A stretch of 64,000 bases of DNA from Cavia porcellus (taxonomy: Eukaryota; Chordata; Mammalia; Rodentia; Caviidae): positions 7,238,785 through 7,302,784 of the forward strand of contig NW_026947502.1 of NCBI RefSeq assembly GCF_034190915.1, in the 5' to 3' direction. Made by a program: the position numbers and the translations under genes. The notes beneath the pieces are model-generated. The model saw nothing but the letters and a program-made list of their open reading frames with translations, made no database searches and was not told the origin of the DNA. The first letter of the stretch is position 1. Every line of letters starts with the position of its first letter. Of this stretch, positions 8,434 through 20,570 are shown one piece after another.

Positions 8434-11400
8434 GGGCAAATTCTTGGGGATATCACTTGTAGCATTCCTGACTTTTCTGCTTATGTTGTTCTCTGCCCCA
8501 CTCTCATTCTGGATTCTATTACTGTTTTCTTCCTGGAAAACCACCTCTGCTTTTTCCTGATTTGAATTCCATGTTTTCTTTCCTTTTCCTTTATACCTTA
8601 TCTTGGTGAAGCCCTTCTTTCAGTAATTTTCCCTAAAAAGATGAAGTTAGCACTTTTTTTGTTTGTGTTACAGCTTCCAGGTTTTTGTTGTTAATCATTT
8701 CTTCTTTTAATTTCTTTTCCATATTGAAATTTGTTTCCCCATAGATTGTATTCCTTCTGATAACTAAGTATTTCAGTGTATTCTGCCTGAAAATTTGTTT
8801 CTCCAACTGTTATCAAATGATGGGCTGATAACCGAAGTCTCATTTTATTCTTCCCCCTCCCCTGTATCCTGACTTCTTGATTGTGGGTTTAGAGCTCTAT
8901 CTTGCTCTCTTATTTATTTCATCATGTTACCTTGTCTCTGATGTCATTATAGGGTAAGTGTACATTCCCAGGGCAAGTTACACATATACATAATTGTTAG
9001 GTAGCACATGCTAGAAATGGTTTTTTTTTTGTATACCAACTTAGGATGTCATTATTATTGTCTCCATTGTGTGTATAAGAAAATGGAATCATTCTTACGC
9101 AATAAGTTGCCTATGTTCATGTCATCAGTAAGTGAAGGAGGGGCCAAGAGTCCTAGTTGTTTGCTTGTAGAACCTGACAGGTAACGGGCATCTCGGCTTC
9201 AGTTGTAGAATAAAAGAGTGCATATACTGTATCCACTCATTGGGATGATTGAGCAGACCAAGCCGGCACAGGGCACCAGGGAGGTTAGGAAGCCTCATCT
9301 GATCCTTCTGCCAGGAACACTCTGTCTTTCACCTAGGCACTGGATATCTCCAGTCTGTGACAGAGGGTTGAAAGTCATTGCTATTCATAACTGTGCATTT
9401 TCTTCTATTGCCTAGCCCATGGACATGTGGAGAAGAGACCTTCAGAATTACCACACACAGTAAATGCGCAGAGTCTGCTCCAGTGGAGCCTGACTTTAAT
9501 ACTTGTCTGTATTTTATCCTCTTCAGCCTCTAGCAGAGTGCTTGGTATTTTTTAGGGTTCTCAAGGTGTGCAGAAGGATTGCCACAAATCACTCACACTC
9601 ACAAGTAAGACCAATGTAATAGTCAGACCTTTGTTCCGTAAGTTTCATGTTAGAAGGCCTTGTAGCCTGGCTCATACCTGGAGCCTAAGCACCAAAACAT
9701 CGTAAAGGCAGACTTGTATTCAACCTCCTTCTGTCATTTAGCATCAATCTTCCTTATGTTGTCACTAGTGTCAAATGTCCAGTGTCAAACTGTCTGCGGA
9801 AATGCCTATTTCCCAAGACAATCCACTTGCAGTGTATTTTCTGTGTATAAACCAAGTAGTATTTGATATTAAAATATTCATAGAATGTTTCTCAATGTTG
9901 GGTGTCTGATTAAAAAAAAAAAGCCCTGTAGCTTGATCAAAGATGTAGAGATGATCAAATCTTTGAATTCTATTGTGTGATTTCTCCTGTGTGTCTCCTT
10001 GTGTGGGCTAGGCTTTGTGAACATTGTGAAAAGGTATGGCATCTCTGTCCTCTAAGAAGTAATGGTCCAAATGGGAAAACAGGACAAATACACAGAGTTA
10101 GTGTGTATATAGAAGCTCAAGTGTGGGAGGCTTTTACCATAGACTCCCCAGAAGGGAACAGCAATGTGAGCGAGGGATGAGCACATACTGCAGTGAAGTG
10201 TGTAAGTAACATCAGTGAGAAATCAGACTCGTAGAGGTTTCTTTACACTTGTTTAATATTAAAGATTTTGCAGGCTTTGTTTGTCCTGAATCAGTGCTCA
10301 GTACACTGTTGTTGTGTGTATGAAGGAGTATTTTAGAGAGGAGGAGAAGATGCAGGTAGATGTCTGAGACAGATTCAGAGGATGGGTTGTCCTTTGTGTC
10401 CTCCAAGGATTTGTGCTCTGCTGCTCCAGGTGTTAAATGATCTTATAAATTAATCTAAAAAATCCCTTCCTCCCATGACAGCCTCTGGTGCTGTGATTCT
10501 AATCCCAGTAGAAGTGCTAATAGTTGATAATGGCTTAATGTTGGATTCTTCCTAGAGCAATTTGCATTTTAACACTGGAAACCTAAAGATGCCCGCAGTG
10601 GCGGAGCAGAGGGATTGTAGGTGTTGTAATTGAGTCAACTACAGGCTGTAACTGTGGGTTCCTGAGTGTTGGTTCACCTGGTTTTTTCACCTACCTGCGA
10701 GCATGACCCTGGAAGAATCATTGTGCAGTTATTCTCCGACACCAGGGAAGGGTGAGTAGCAGAGTTCTCACCCCCAAGATGCTTCTTCTTTCTTTTGCTT
10801 TTCTTCCCTCCTCTCTCACTCCTTTGTTTCGGGGTCAGCAATGGACATTTTAACCCCTCTACCTTGTGGTACTGGGTTATAGTTTCAACTTCTTCACAAG
10901 CTCTGATTTCCATTAGTGATGGTCTTCTAAGGCTTTGCCCTAACTTCTGTAAGCTCTGTGTAAGCTCCACAGAGAAAATTGGCAGGTGGTCATTGGTGCA
11001 TGTCTGTGTGAAAGTGGGAACCCAGGTACCCAGGTAGCGGGGACTAGAGAGGAAGAGGAAGGAGGTGTGGGATATAAATGAATAAACAGATCCTTCAGCC
11101 CATTGTTCGGCTGCGGGGTCCAGGATTTAGGCTCTCTGGGCCTCCTCGTGGCTGTGTCCCATTCCCACTGGGACTGTACCTTCCTGTATTTTTTCCTCCA
11201 TACTCTATGAACCTTCCGCTGCCTTCTCACGTAGCATCCTTGCTTTGCCTATAACCTGATGTTCTTCTGGCAAGTTCTGTCAAATTCCACACATCGTAAG
11301 ACCCCAGCCAGTGACACTTTTTCTTGTCTCCTTCTTATGTGAGTTGAGACCTGAGTAGAGAGTAATCTGAACAGGGATCTGAGGGCTGGACAGAGGGAGC

Positions 11401-11585
11401 AGGTGTAGAGCAATTCTAGTCTGGAACCTGTGAGGTGACCAGGAGGCGGTGCAGGTTCCGACCCACCTCTGTTCCGTCCTCAGCGAAGACAGAACCTGGT
11501 CGAGTGAATCAGTGTCAGTGTCTTGAGGGTTGGAGCCTCGGGTAGGAAGGAAGAAATCCACTGGGTCCTGTTAAGACTCCAAGTG
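8434..11585. other. No gene or recognisable repeat
   Basis: About 3.1 kb of apparently unique or very old sequence. Frames such as 9218-9415, 9977-10180, 10674-10970 and 10940-11230 are short, on both strands, and lack domains or splice-bounded conserved-looking codons. G+C rises somewhat around 11040-11560 but without a CpG island. I see no promoter or exon. Confidence 0.5.
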
Positions 11586-11587
11586 TT

Positions 11588-11735
11588 TCTTACACATTTT
11601 CCCCCTTATTCTCTTAATAATCCTATGCAGTTGCTCTTATACCCACTTCAGAGAAGAGATAACTGAGCATCAGAGTAGGTTAGTGAGTTCCTTAGGATAC
11701 AGAGCTGAGATTGCTGTTGAACTGCAATTCTCTCT
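11588..11735 (-). mobile_element. MIR fragment, antisense
   Basis: CTCTTAATAATCCTATGCAG, then CCCACTTCAGAGAAGAGATAAC and AGGATACAGAGCTGAGATTG follow the antisense MIR order (the core text TCATTTTACAGATGAGGAAAC and CACACAGCTAGTAAG). It is strongly diverged, as expected of this pan-mammalian SINE. Confidence 0.6.
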
Positions 11736-11751
11736 TGTGCACTGCCTGACC

Positions 11752-11882
11752 CTGCTTTTTTGGTACTGGAAATTGAACCCAGGCCCTCACACTGAGCTAC
11801 ATCCTCAACCCTTTTTTATTTTCACTAAGGCTAGGCGGGAACTTGGGAAGTGCCTTCTTCAGCTTCCCAGAGTGCCAGGCAC
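11752..11882 (-). mobile_element. B1-dID composite SINE, antisense, truncated
   Basis: The left part TTGGTACTGGAAATTGAACC and ACTGAGCTACATCCTCAACC is an antisense dID segment. It is followed after a TTTTTTATTTT linker by a shortened antisense B1 part ending CAGCTTCCCAGAGTGCCAGG. Read on the minus strand, B1 precedes dID, the known order of B1-dID composites. Confidence 0.75.
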
Positions 11883-12261
11883 TCGGCCTGTGGTAGGTTG
11901 CTCCCTGTGTCACTTACATATAGATAGATAAAGCTTGGCGATTCCTCAGCTCACACGGAGATGGGTCGTACCTGCTAAAAATCCAAAGCTGCGTCCAGCA
12001 GATATCAGCCAGAATAGAAAGCTTGTGCGCTGGTGTGCACACTGCCAGGGTCTGAGCCTCCCACCTCACAGCGCTCACCTCTGCCTCTGCCTCTGCCTCA
12101 GCCTCTTGCAGTCTGTAACGGTGCCGGTGCCGATCAAGAATGGGGAAGGGCACTGAGCGAGGGGCTAAGCGGCTTCAATTCCTGGCCGCCTGCCTGGTTC
12201 TTTAATTAATTGAGTTATTTAATTTTGGTTGGTTGATTGTGTTTCAGCTTTTTGTTGTCAT
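11883..12261. other. Low-copy sequence with a short CTCTGC repeat
   Basis: No gene is visible. A short hexanucleotide array of CTCTGC/CTCAGC units lies at about 12079-12101. It creates Ala-Glu and Leu-Cys runs in overlapping frames on both strands, which should not be taken as coding. Confidence 0.5.
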
Positions 12262-12425
12262 TGTTTTTGGTGGTACTGGAGGTTGAACCTGGGAGTACTT
12301 TACCACTGAGCCACATCGCCAGCCCTTTTTTATTTTGAGTCTGAATCTTGCTAAGTTGCTCAGGAAGAACTTGGACTGTGGTCTTCCTTCCTGTTTGATT
12401 ATAGGCATCCACCACCATACTGTTT
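12262..12425 (-). mobile_element. B1-dID composite SINE, antisense
   Basis: GGTGGTACTGGAGGTTGAACC and CCACTGAGCCACATCGCCAG are the antisense dID. A T-rich linker follows, then an antisense B1 part: TCTTGCTAAGTTGCTCAGGAA and GATTATAGGCATCCACCACCA. The order and spacing match the copies at 11752 and 61641. Confidence 0.8.
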
Positions 12426-12539
12426 TCAAATCAATGTTTTTTTTCCCCTTTCTGGACCACTGTCTTCAGTTTTCTATCTGTAAAGCAGATGGTCATATGA
12501 TGAAAGTGTCATTAAAAACCCTGCATATAAATAATCATA

Positions 12540-12735
12540 ACTGCCTGCCATTTATGGAGTGCTTACTAAGTAGATATTATTTCACTAAAACTCATGACAG
12601 ATTTATAAGATAGATACAAGCAGTATCCACCCCTATTTAACAGACAGAAAAAGTGATATTTCAGCTCAGTGACATATTCAAGGCCACAGGGAATTAAAAA
12701 CTGACCCTTCTAGTACAGATTCATATTCTTAAGGT
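12540..12735 (-). mobile_element. MIR fragment, antisense
   Basis: CATTTATGGAGTGCTTACTA, then ACTCATGACAGATTTATAAG, CTATTTAACAGACAGAAAAAG and AAGGCCACAGGGAATTAAAA reproduce the antisense MIR consensus in order, with many substitutions. Confidence 0.75.
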
Positions 12736-15700
12736 AGCCTATAAAGTCCTAAAGTCCAGCAGCAATTCCTTGGAAGGCTCCTCTCCCACCTCTTCTCCCA
12801 CACTCAGGTTTTTGTAATCCAGCCACCCACCAGCCGACTAGTTCCTCTTCTGTGTGCCCTGCTGTCCTCCACCCCTACACCTGTCTCTCTTTGAGTAGGT
12901 TGTTGTCTACTCAGCATTTCACTGACACTTCCTATTCTGAAGAGAGGTCTACTTCTACTCTTCAATCTGAGCAGGTGTGTGAGTTCCTTGATCAGGTATA
13001 CAAGACAAGTGATGCCATGAAACTTCTGAGGTTGGTTAGAAGGCACCACGCACTTCCTTTCTTGTCCGTTGGAGCCCTAAGCTGCTATGTAGGAATTCCT
13101 GAAACCCGTAGTGGAGAGGCCACGAGCAGGTCCTCCGGTTGACGGCTGGCACTGATGGCCCACCATGTGGTCAGCCATCCTGAATAACCAGTTCAGCCCC
13201 TCTTTCCCACGACCAAGGCCGACTGCCCTTTGAAATTCGGAGACGGACAATCTCCAGCATGGTCTTTGCAGTTTCTAACTTATAAAATCATGAGTACAAC
13301 AGAATGAGTGTTTAAGCTTGCTAAATTTATGACCATTTGTGAAGTAGAAATAGAAATACCAACTAAATTTTCCATGATGCCCCTCCTCCCTTCAATTGGT
13401 CTACGTCAGGTTCCTTTTTATATGTGTGGAAATCAAACCCTTTTCCCTTAGAGCACTTGTCTTAAATTATAATTACACACACATTAGTGTATCTAACTGG
13501 TCATCTTTTCTCCCATTAGTCTGCAAGCTTTATGAAAAGAGCTATGGCTGTTTTTGCATAATGGTTTTATTACTTAGTTGCGTATACCATGGTTTTTCTA
13601 GCTGTGGCTTACACAAGATCTAACACATACAGGATGGCGTTAATCTGCCTGCTCAGTGCAATGCTGCAAGGCCCGACCGTGCACCCTTCTTTTTTGGTAA
13701 TCCTTTTTAGCAGGTTGTGTTTTCACCTTCTGGTTCATCTCTTTATGTTTGCAGGATGCACACCCCAGCTCCAGGCATTACATTTTTATTCAAAAACCAA
13801 ACAAACAAGAAGTAGACAAGATGGTGAAAAAGCTTTCTTACTTCTCATGTAGATCTGTTATTTTTCCAGGAAGAAAATCTGCAGTAGACTTCCCTTTGTA
13901 TTTCACTGACCAGAGCTGAGTCATATATTACCCAGCAAAGTGTTGGTGTGATTGAGAGCTGTTACCTCTAGAAGTCTGCCTGCAAGGTTGGCTCTGGGCT
14001 GGTGTCTGAGAACCTGGTATTTATCCATTCCCTAATGGGTAAGGATGGTTTATGGCTCCCGAACTGTGGCATGAATGGCCTGATTTATGCTAACACCTGC
14101 TCGCCTTCTGAAAGTTTGGAACTTTGGTGCTTATTAGGCACAGTATTCTGCTATTACCTGTCCCCATTAAAAATCTTTGATTTTGAGTCCTAAATGGGGT
14201 TCCCTAGGTAGCAACATTGCATGTATGGTACTTTGTGTTTTTGACTCTTGTGTCCACTCTAGATGGACATAACATGGAATTTGGTGCATGGATGTCTTGA
14301 GATTTTGCCTGTCTTTTTGCTTTGCTAATCCTATTATAATAAACCATGAATTCCTTTAGCAAATTGTCAAATTTTTGCATGATCATTGAGACTCCCCTGC
14401 AGAAACACGTGGTCACTTCTAGACCCGTCATAATCAAAGAGAGATGCAAAAGGTTACAAAGACTAGGCTTAGACCAACACAATCTGGCTTGGGGATACGT
14501 CTAGTATACCACCATAGCACACATCTGAGGTCTGAGATTGATTGGAGGATATATCATATTTGTATATTGGAGGGTAATATTCAGTGGAACAGATCCATAA
14601 GAGGTACATAGCTATGTAGCTACATCTGAAGTGCATAGCAACATGCATTGGGAGACAGAGAAAATGAGAACGAACTAGATAAGGACAAATTTTGGCTTCA
14701 GGTATCATTCGTTTCAAAACTTTTCCATTGTGTCATGTATATACCCCACCGGCCCTCTCTCCTGTAGTGCTTTTGGGAATATCACATAGAGAGCTTTTCA
14801 AAATAACCAGGAGCTACACACGGGAGAGTATTCTGTGTTCTACATGAAATGGCACAAGAACTATTTGTTTTGTGCTCTTGAAAAGTGGCTAAAATATCAT
14901 CTGTCTCCATCCCATCTGGTGTTATGTCTGGAGTGAATATTTTGGAAACGTTGGGTTAGTTTGGAAGGAAGTTTTAGTTTATTTTCTTAAATAATTCTTG
15001 TATCAAGCCAAAATTGTATCAGCTTGAGAATCTTTGCTTTTTATGTTTTTGCATTTGAAATAAATGATTCTTCCTGAAGAAATAGTAGGGTCCCATTGGC
15101 AATATTTCCTTGGTCAAGAGGCTAGGGAAATTTTCCAGCATAGATAGATGTAAAAATAGTGTAAACTTAAGGCTGCCAGATATTGTAAGGAGAGGGTAGT
15201 GGGACTTTCCACAAGGGAGGGAGCTTCTGGGTGTGCTGGCTGACTGCAGTGCCCCAGGACCAAACACTATATGCAGTGCTCCAATGAGGTTGTCAGTGGA
15301 TTTTCATGGAATGTGTTGTGTCCTCTGATAACATTTTCCTGTTGTATATGAATGAAAAAGATCGTATCATTCTAATTGACTGACTCTCAATTCCACGAAT
15401 GATCTTAGATTTAAATCAGTCTAAGACCTGATTCATAGATTGAAAAACTAAGGCCAAAGTGAAAGGGGTTGTCCTGTGTCACTAAGGAAATTAGTGTCAG
15501 AGCCAGGTTGTGCACCCAGCTCTGCTGACTCAGGAATTATGCTCCTTTGGATGCCAGAGACACCCCTGGAGTGGTAGTGTCCTCCAAGGGCAGAGAGAAC
15601 CTTTTGACTCTTCAAGGCATTTTCAGAGGTTGAGCTGTAGTTTTAACCGAAGAAAAGGTTTTTTTAAAGGCATTAACAGGATGAGTCCAGTTGTTTTAAC

Positions 15701-15837
15701 TTTGATTTTTATAATGCCATGGACAGTGGAATTTCAGCACTGACAGCAACAATTATTATTGTCGTTCTCAGTTCTAAGGTTTTTGGCTACAAGGAATGGA
15801 AAAATCACTGCGTTTTGGCAAAAGAAGAAATTCACTC
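12736..15837. other. No gene; probable MIR remnant near 15.42-15.55 kb
   Basis: Frames of 60-96 codons occur (for example 12852-13142, 13589-13852, 14204-14482) but show no domain, no codon bias I can see and no convincing splice signals. At about 15430-15545 the order TAGATTGAAAAACTAAGGCC, TCACTAAGG and GTCAGAGCCAGGTTG resembles an antisense MIR core. The rest appears unique. Confidence 0.45.
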
Positions 15838-16217
15838 ACGGGAAATGGAGGATTGAGAAACAAGCAAGTTTAATTGAAATAATCCAGCAGACAGCAAGAC
15901 AACTAGGAAGCTGAAGCAGCTGACACTGAGTCTTTGTTTCACCTTGTCTTATACACATTCTTAGGGGTCACAAGATCTCCTGGGTGCTATGAAGATCACA
16001 GGATCCCTTTGCAAACACTTGGTTTGCCATTCAGGGTGTAGCTATGGGTTATCCGGATATTATGTTTTAAAACTGCTAGTTCCTTCCTTTGTGGGTTTTA
16101 TGGTCAACTAGGGAGGGTGCTATTCTAGGGGAGTAGGGTTTAGATTTATTTTAAAGTCTCACTACTGGTTAAAATGGAGTCTAAGAGAATAAAATGGAGT
16201 TTCTTTTGCTCTCACAA
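15838..16217 (-). mobile_element. LTR-like retroviral repeat, probably antisense
   Basis: The right end carries AAAATGGAGTCTAAGAGAATAA and AAATGGAGTTTCTTTTGCTC, a doubled motif common in ERV LTRs. Read on the minus strand the block would begin TGTGAGAGCAAAAG, giving the TG start expected of an LTR. I see no AATAAA on that strand, and the left boundary is uncertain, so the assignment is tentative. Confidence 0.4.
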
Positions 16218-17095
16218 CTGGAACTAGTCTTAAGTGATAGGGATTTATTTTTTCATCTAGCCAGAGAGTGAAATGTGGGACCAGAGCAGTCCCAGGGTTG
16301 AGAGAATGCGATGCCTTAGTTGCATTGTCACAGGTGTCAGTTCCTTCTGTCCCTTTGCTTTGCCATGCATTAGCAGCATTTCCCTTTATGATTACATGAT
16401 CGCTAAATTAGCACAATAACTTCAGTGACCATAAAGCTCATTAATACCTTTTAACAATAGCTACCAACCGCAAACGCTTTCTCAACAAGTTAGCTAAGAA
16501 ATTCTTCATAAGTCTCAAAGGCCAAGACTGAGCAATCACTGGTTAACAGAAAAGGTTGCCAAGCCATCTGGGCCCACCCAGACCCATGCTCTGGGATGCT
16601 GTGGCTGGTCAGTTGCTTCTGAGAAACATGCTCAGAAATGCGAGGTACCATGCCTAAATTTCCATAGCTAGAGAGCAACAGAGAAAGGAAGGGACCCAGA
16701 GCTGCGCAACTCTACTGCCGAAGCTCTGACTGCTGCCTTGACCACCTCTCATTCTCCTGTCCATGTTCTCTCTGCTCCCCAGTTCTATCCCCTCAAAGTT
16801 CCACTTTCCAGATCCCCAGTCTGTGCCAAAGTCGCTTTGGCTGGCGATTGCACATCTTCTCCTTGCCAGGTCAGTGTCAGCAATCAATCCCTGTCTCCTG
16901 GGCGTGAAAACCAGCCGATTAGAGCTGTAAGTAGGTGTTTAACAATACAACACAGAGGCAGCCAGGGCATCCGTCAGCAATTTTTTTCCCCTGGCGGCTG
17001 GGCATTAGCAAATATGCTGAGAAAGGCACCCCTTTTTCGCTGCTGCGAGGAGGGAGGCTCAGCAGAGCAGATAATTTGAGAAAAATAGAATGACA
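16218..17095. other. Unique-looking sequence, no exon supported
   Basis: The frame at 16738-17079 (113 codons, plus) is serine- and proline-rich and overlaps a minus frame over 16654-16887. Neither shows a known domain. The stretch 16900-17060, with TTTAACAATAC, ATTAGCAAATATGC and a G+C-rich flank, could be regulatory, but this is only an impression. Confidence 0.35.
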
Positions 17096-17099
17096 GGAC

Positions 17100-17250
17100 A
17101 TCAGAATGGAAAGGACCCAGACATAGTCTAGTCTGGCTCCGTTATTGTACTGATAGGAAAACTGGGGCTCGAAAGAGAAGGAACTGCTTCAAGTCCCATG
17201 AAAAATCATTATTGGATCCAGGACTACAGCCCAGAGCACAGAGCATAGAT
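17100..17250 (-). mobile_element. MIR-like fragment, antisense
   Basis: ATAGTCTAGTCTGGCTCCGTT, GATAGGAAAACTGGGGCTCG and GGATCCAGGACTACAGCCCAG follow the antisense MIR (MIRb-like) order of slippage core, AAACTGAGGC and GAACCCAG blocks. It is diverged. Confidence 0.5.
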
Positions 17251-17379
17251 TTATTCTGCGCTTTCCCCAAAACACTTCAAAGTCCAGTTCTTGGTTGCAT
17301 TGCCTTGTAATTGCCACCCGTGAAATGATTCCCAGTGAAATGACATCTGGAAGAACAAAGGCATTTGAAATGCTATTAT

Positions 17380-17530
17380 CTGGTCATAGGGGCCTGCTGG
17401 ACACCTCCTCTGAGAAGAGGCAATTAGCATACATTTGCAAGGATTAATAGCTCCAGGTGAAGCTCATTCAGGTCTCTGGCTATAGACAAGACAGTCACCT
17501 GCAGCAAAGCCCTTTTCTTTCCAACCTTCT
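17380..17530. promoter_or_regulatory. Candidate conserved enhancer-like segment
   Basis: Within 150 bp there are two opposite E-boxes (CAGGTG near 17453, CACCTG near 17496), homeodomain-type cores (CAATTAGC, GGATTAATAG) and a POU-like ATTTGCAAG. The segment is free of recognisable repeats, unlike most of the window. Dense developmental motifs in a gene-poor region suit a conserved noncoding element, but conservation was not testable here. Confidence 0.3.
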
Positions 17531-19139
17531 CCTCCTTTTCTAGTCACATAAATCTTTCTGGTTTGAATATTCAGAGCAAGTCCAATGGAGAGAACTAAAG
17601 ATACATGAACCTTAGGGCCTCTGGGTCTAAAAGAGAGTATCTTAAGCTTTAAGAGAGAAAGTTAACTAGACCAGAGGGCAAGTATTCCTTATTACGTTAT
17701 TGGGTGGCTTGAGATCCTTTATTTCAACAAATCATGCATAGGTAGAGAAAAATCATAACAATTTCAACAGCGTTTATTGAATGACAGTAGTAGCAGTTGC
17801 TATTGACTGAACTTTACTTCGTGACAAATCCTTCATGTGAATTTTTCCTTTAGTCTTAGAATGCACAACACTTTTCATATTCATATATTGTCTGTCTTGC
17901 AAGGTTAAAAGTTCTGTTCTGTGTCAAGGGGACTTTTTTTTGTACTGCTGAGGGGAGGGATACTTTGATACTGATGGTATTTCTAGTTTTTCATTAATTG
18001 TTATTCAATTATTATTCAAGTCCTTTCTATCCTGCTCTCCTTCCACCATCCTCCTTGTGTGGCCCTTCTCCTTGATGCTTGTGTGCTCACACCTACAGGA
18101 TGGCTGTGGTGGAACTACTTGGTGTGAGTCTCAAGTGTGTGTTCATATATGGAAACAAGAGGATGGAGACAGCATTACTCACACTACCTGTGTGCACAGA
18201 AGTCCCTGGCTAAGTTCCGTTATGTCTTTTTTGGCCAGAGTCATATATGACTAGTCCTAGCTAGAAAGAAATTTGAGAAAACAAGTATTTAGCTCTATAG
18301 AGGAGGCAGGCAAGGGAGCTGGAGATTAGCAGTAGGTGTACCTTAGCCAGTAAATGTGCCTGCTGTTGTCTTATGGATAGTAACAGGTGCTGCCAGGACT
18401 GGAACACAGGTTTGTTTCTTTCCAAAGTCTGTTCTCTTTATCTTCCAAGAATTAGCTGACATGACTTTCACTCTTGATCTCTGTAGAAATCGATCAACCT
18501 GGGTATGTTCGTTTTGTTTTGAGTCCTAGCTTCTTTGTTTGAAAAGCGAAAGACCGGATTTAACTGAAATGTTTCACTAAATGAAGTCTGTACTCCCTGC
18601 TAGGTATGGGGTAGGATGATCTGATGTCTCAGTCTGACTGATCAGCACTTTCATAAGTCTTACTCAAGACCAAACTCACGGTCTCAGAGGAAAAACACAT
18701 ATTTCCCAAGATCTAAATGCATAAAATGGAATTGATTTTCTGGAGTTTGTTTTCATGGATGGTGACGTGAGTGTTTATGTGTGTCCCTTTGAGATATCTG
18801 ATTTGGTTTTAGATGGTGAATGAAGATTGATTTTTGTCTGTTGTGGTCTGTAAATCACAATTGTTATTGAGGCTCCTCCTGAAAAGTATTTTTTTCTCTA
18901 TCCTATCCATTTTGGGCTGCCCTAACAATTTGGTTTTGTAGAGTCTGGATGTTTCATGGTTTGTTTTGATTTTTCTACTGCATTTTGCTAGCTGTGATTC
19001 TTCTTTAACATTGAGGACCAGGAGATGGGAGTGCTGGTCCTATATCTTTGATCTTTAACTAAGAAGTACTTCTATAGGTTTCAGTTTTCTCAAGTATAAA
19101 ATGATCTCATTAGGCTACCCAGTCTGTATCTTAGTATCC
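17531..19139. other. No gene or clear repeat
   Basis: The only large frame is 18057-18254 (65 codons) without a domain. A short fragment near 17935-17965 (TTTTTTTTGTACTGCTGAGG) may be the edge of a decayed ID SINE. Otherwise I see nothing. Confidence 0.45.
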
Positions 19140-19728
19140 TTTTGGTATAGACAGCTAAATTACATGGAAATATTAGAGGCAATCAGACAGGGCTGGCTCC
19201 TTGATAGAGTAAGTACAAAAGATGAAAACACATTGCAACTATGGCCAGTGGCATATCTGTTGGAGGTCAAGCCTCAGGGTAACCATAGGATGACCAGGCC
19301 TACTTGCCTCCCCATAAATGGTAACATTTGGTCCAATAAAGTCTATATAGATGTCAGTCATCTCAGTGGTCACCTTGGTGACCAAGATTCCTGGACCCAT
19401 TCCTTCCTAAAAAGTTCTTATTTTTCCCATGTACACTTTCTGTATGACTTTCTTCCCCATTAGCTCATTCTTACCTAAGCAAGTATACTTATAATCTTAT
19501 TGGTTGTTCAGAGCTTTAACCTGACACTGTACCCAACTCGTGATTTTGCTCTATAAAACTTTCCCTGTGAATTGGGCTCATTGGCAACCTACTCAGGCTT
19601 CCTCCTGTCTCCCAGGCAGGAGCTGTCTCTCCCAATAAAATTTCCTTCTCTTAATCACTGTTGTTCCTCAGAGTTCATTCTTTGTCTTTGGGAAACATGA
19701 ATTCAGCCTATTGAATGTCCAACAGGTT
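19140..19728 (+). mobile_element. Plus-strand LTR-like element, copy 2
   Basis: This is the better preserved relative of 3060-3636. A TGTTGGAGGTCA start at about 19259 and a GAATGTCCAACA end near 19728 form the TG...CA inverted termini of an LTR (TGTTGGA / TCCAACA). Inside are GCTCTATAAAAC (TATA box) and CCCAATAAAATTTCC (polyadenylation signal), both on the plus strand. Homology to copy 1 starts about 115 bp before the TGTTGGA, so adjacent internal sequence may be included or the LTR may be longer. Confidence 0.7.
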
Positions 19729-19879
19729 GGGAATTTTAATATAAATAATATATTTTAATATCAAAAAAAGTATGAAATAGTTAACACTATAAACATCGTA
19801 AAAATTCAAGGTCAAAGATTTGTTTATTTCAGGAAATGCAAGGTTGTATATGGGTAACCTTAGCAAAAAATAACACCCA

Positions 19880-20140
19880 GTGAGGTGGAAAGAGCACTGT
19901 GTATTGAGCTGCCTCTGGTTCACAGACCGAGTCTTGTTTACATTCTGGCTCAGTCTGAATGTAATAGCTTCATGAACTGTGGGTCATGTGGTTTATATTT
20001 ATGGTCCTCAGATTTCCTTCAAGTAAAATCAGGATTGAATATATTGACATCTTAAGGTTATGGTGAAGATAAATGAGCAAATTTGCAAAAATCATGTAAC
20101 ACAAGGGCCGGTATGTGGTAATGGTACAGTAGAGGTTACA
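19880..20140 (+). mobile_element. MIR SINE, sense
   Basis: GGTGGAAAGAGCACTGTGTATTG begins the element. TTCTGGCTCAGTCTGAATGTA, TCATGAACTGTGGGTCATGTG, CCTCAGATTTCC and TGAAGATAAATGAGCAAATTT follow in sense MIR order. Nearly full length, old. Confidence 0.6.
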
Positions 20141-20179
20141 TTTTATTCTTTCTCATTGCTGATATCTAGAACCAAACAG

Positions 20180-20570
20180 AAGTATTATCATTTAAATCTA
20201 TAATGTCCCCCTCCAAGTTTTGTGAGATGAGGCTTGATTGGATCACAGGAGTGCTATGTACATCAGATGATTAATCCATTGATGGGTTCAATGTGTTTAA
20301 TGCTGTTAGAAGGTGGGGACTGGTTGGAAGAGATAGGGCACAGGGTGCTTGCTTTAGGAGGACTATCTTTAGGACCCATCCCTGTGTCTCTGCTATTGTG
20401 GGTAGAACAGCTTTTCTCCACCATGCCCTTCCACCATGATGTTTCTATCTTTGAGCTAGCTGTCCATGAACTGAAGCCTCTGAAGTTGTGAGCCAAAATA
20501 AATACTCTTTCCTTTCAATTGCATATGCCACGTACTTTGTCCCAGCAATGGAAAAGTGATGAGTGCAAAA
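20180..20570 (+). mobile_element. MaLR-type solo LTR
   Basis: Family landmarks appear in order: ATGTCCCCCTCCAAG, GAGATGAGGCTTGATTGGATC, GATTAATCCATTGATGGGTTC, GACTGGTTGGAAGAGATAGG, GAGCCAAAATAAATACTC and CTTTGTCCCAGCAATGGAAAA. It closely parallels the MaLR 5' LTR at 59533, including the ATTAATCCAT block. The left boundary is uncertain. Confidence 0.75.
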
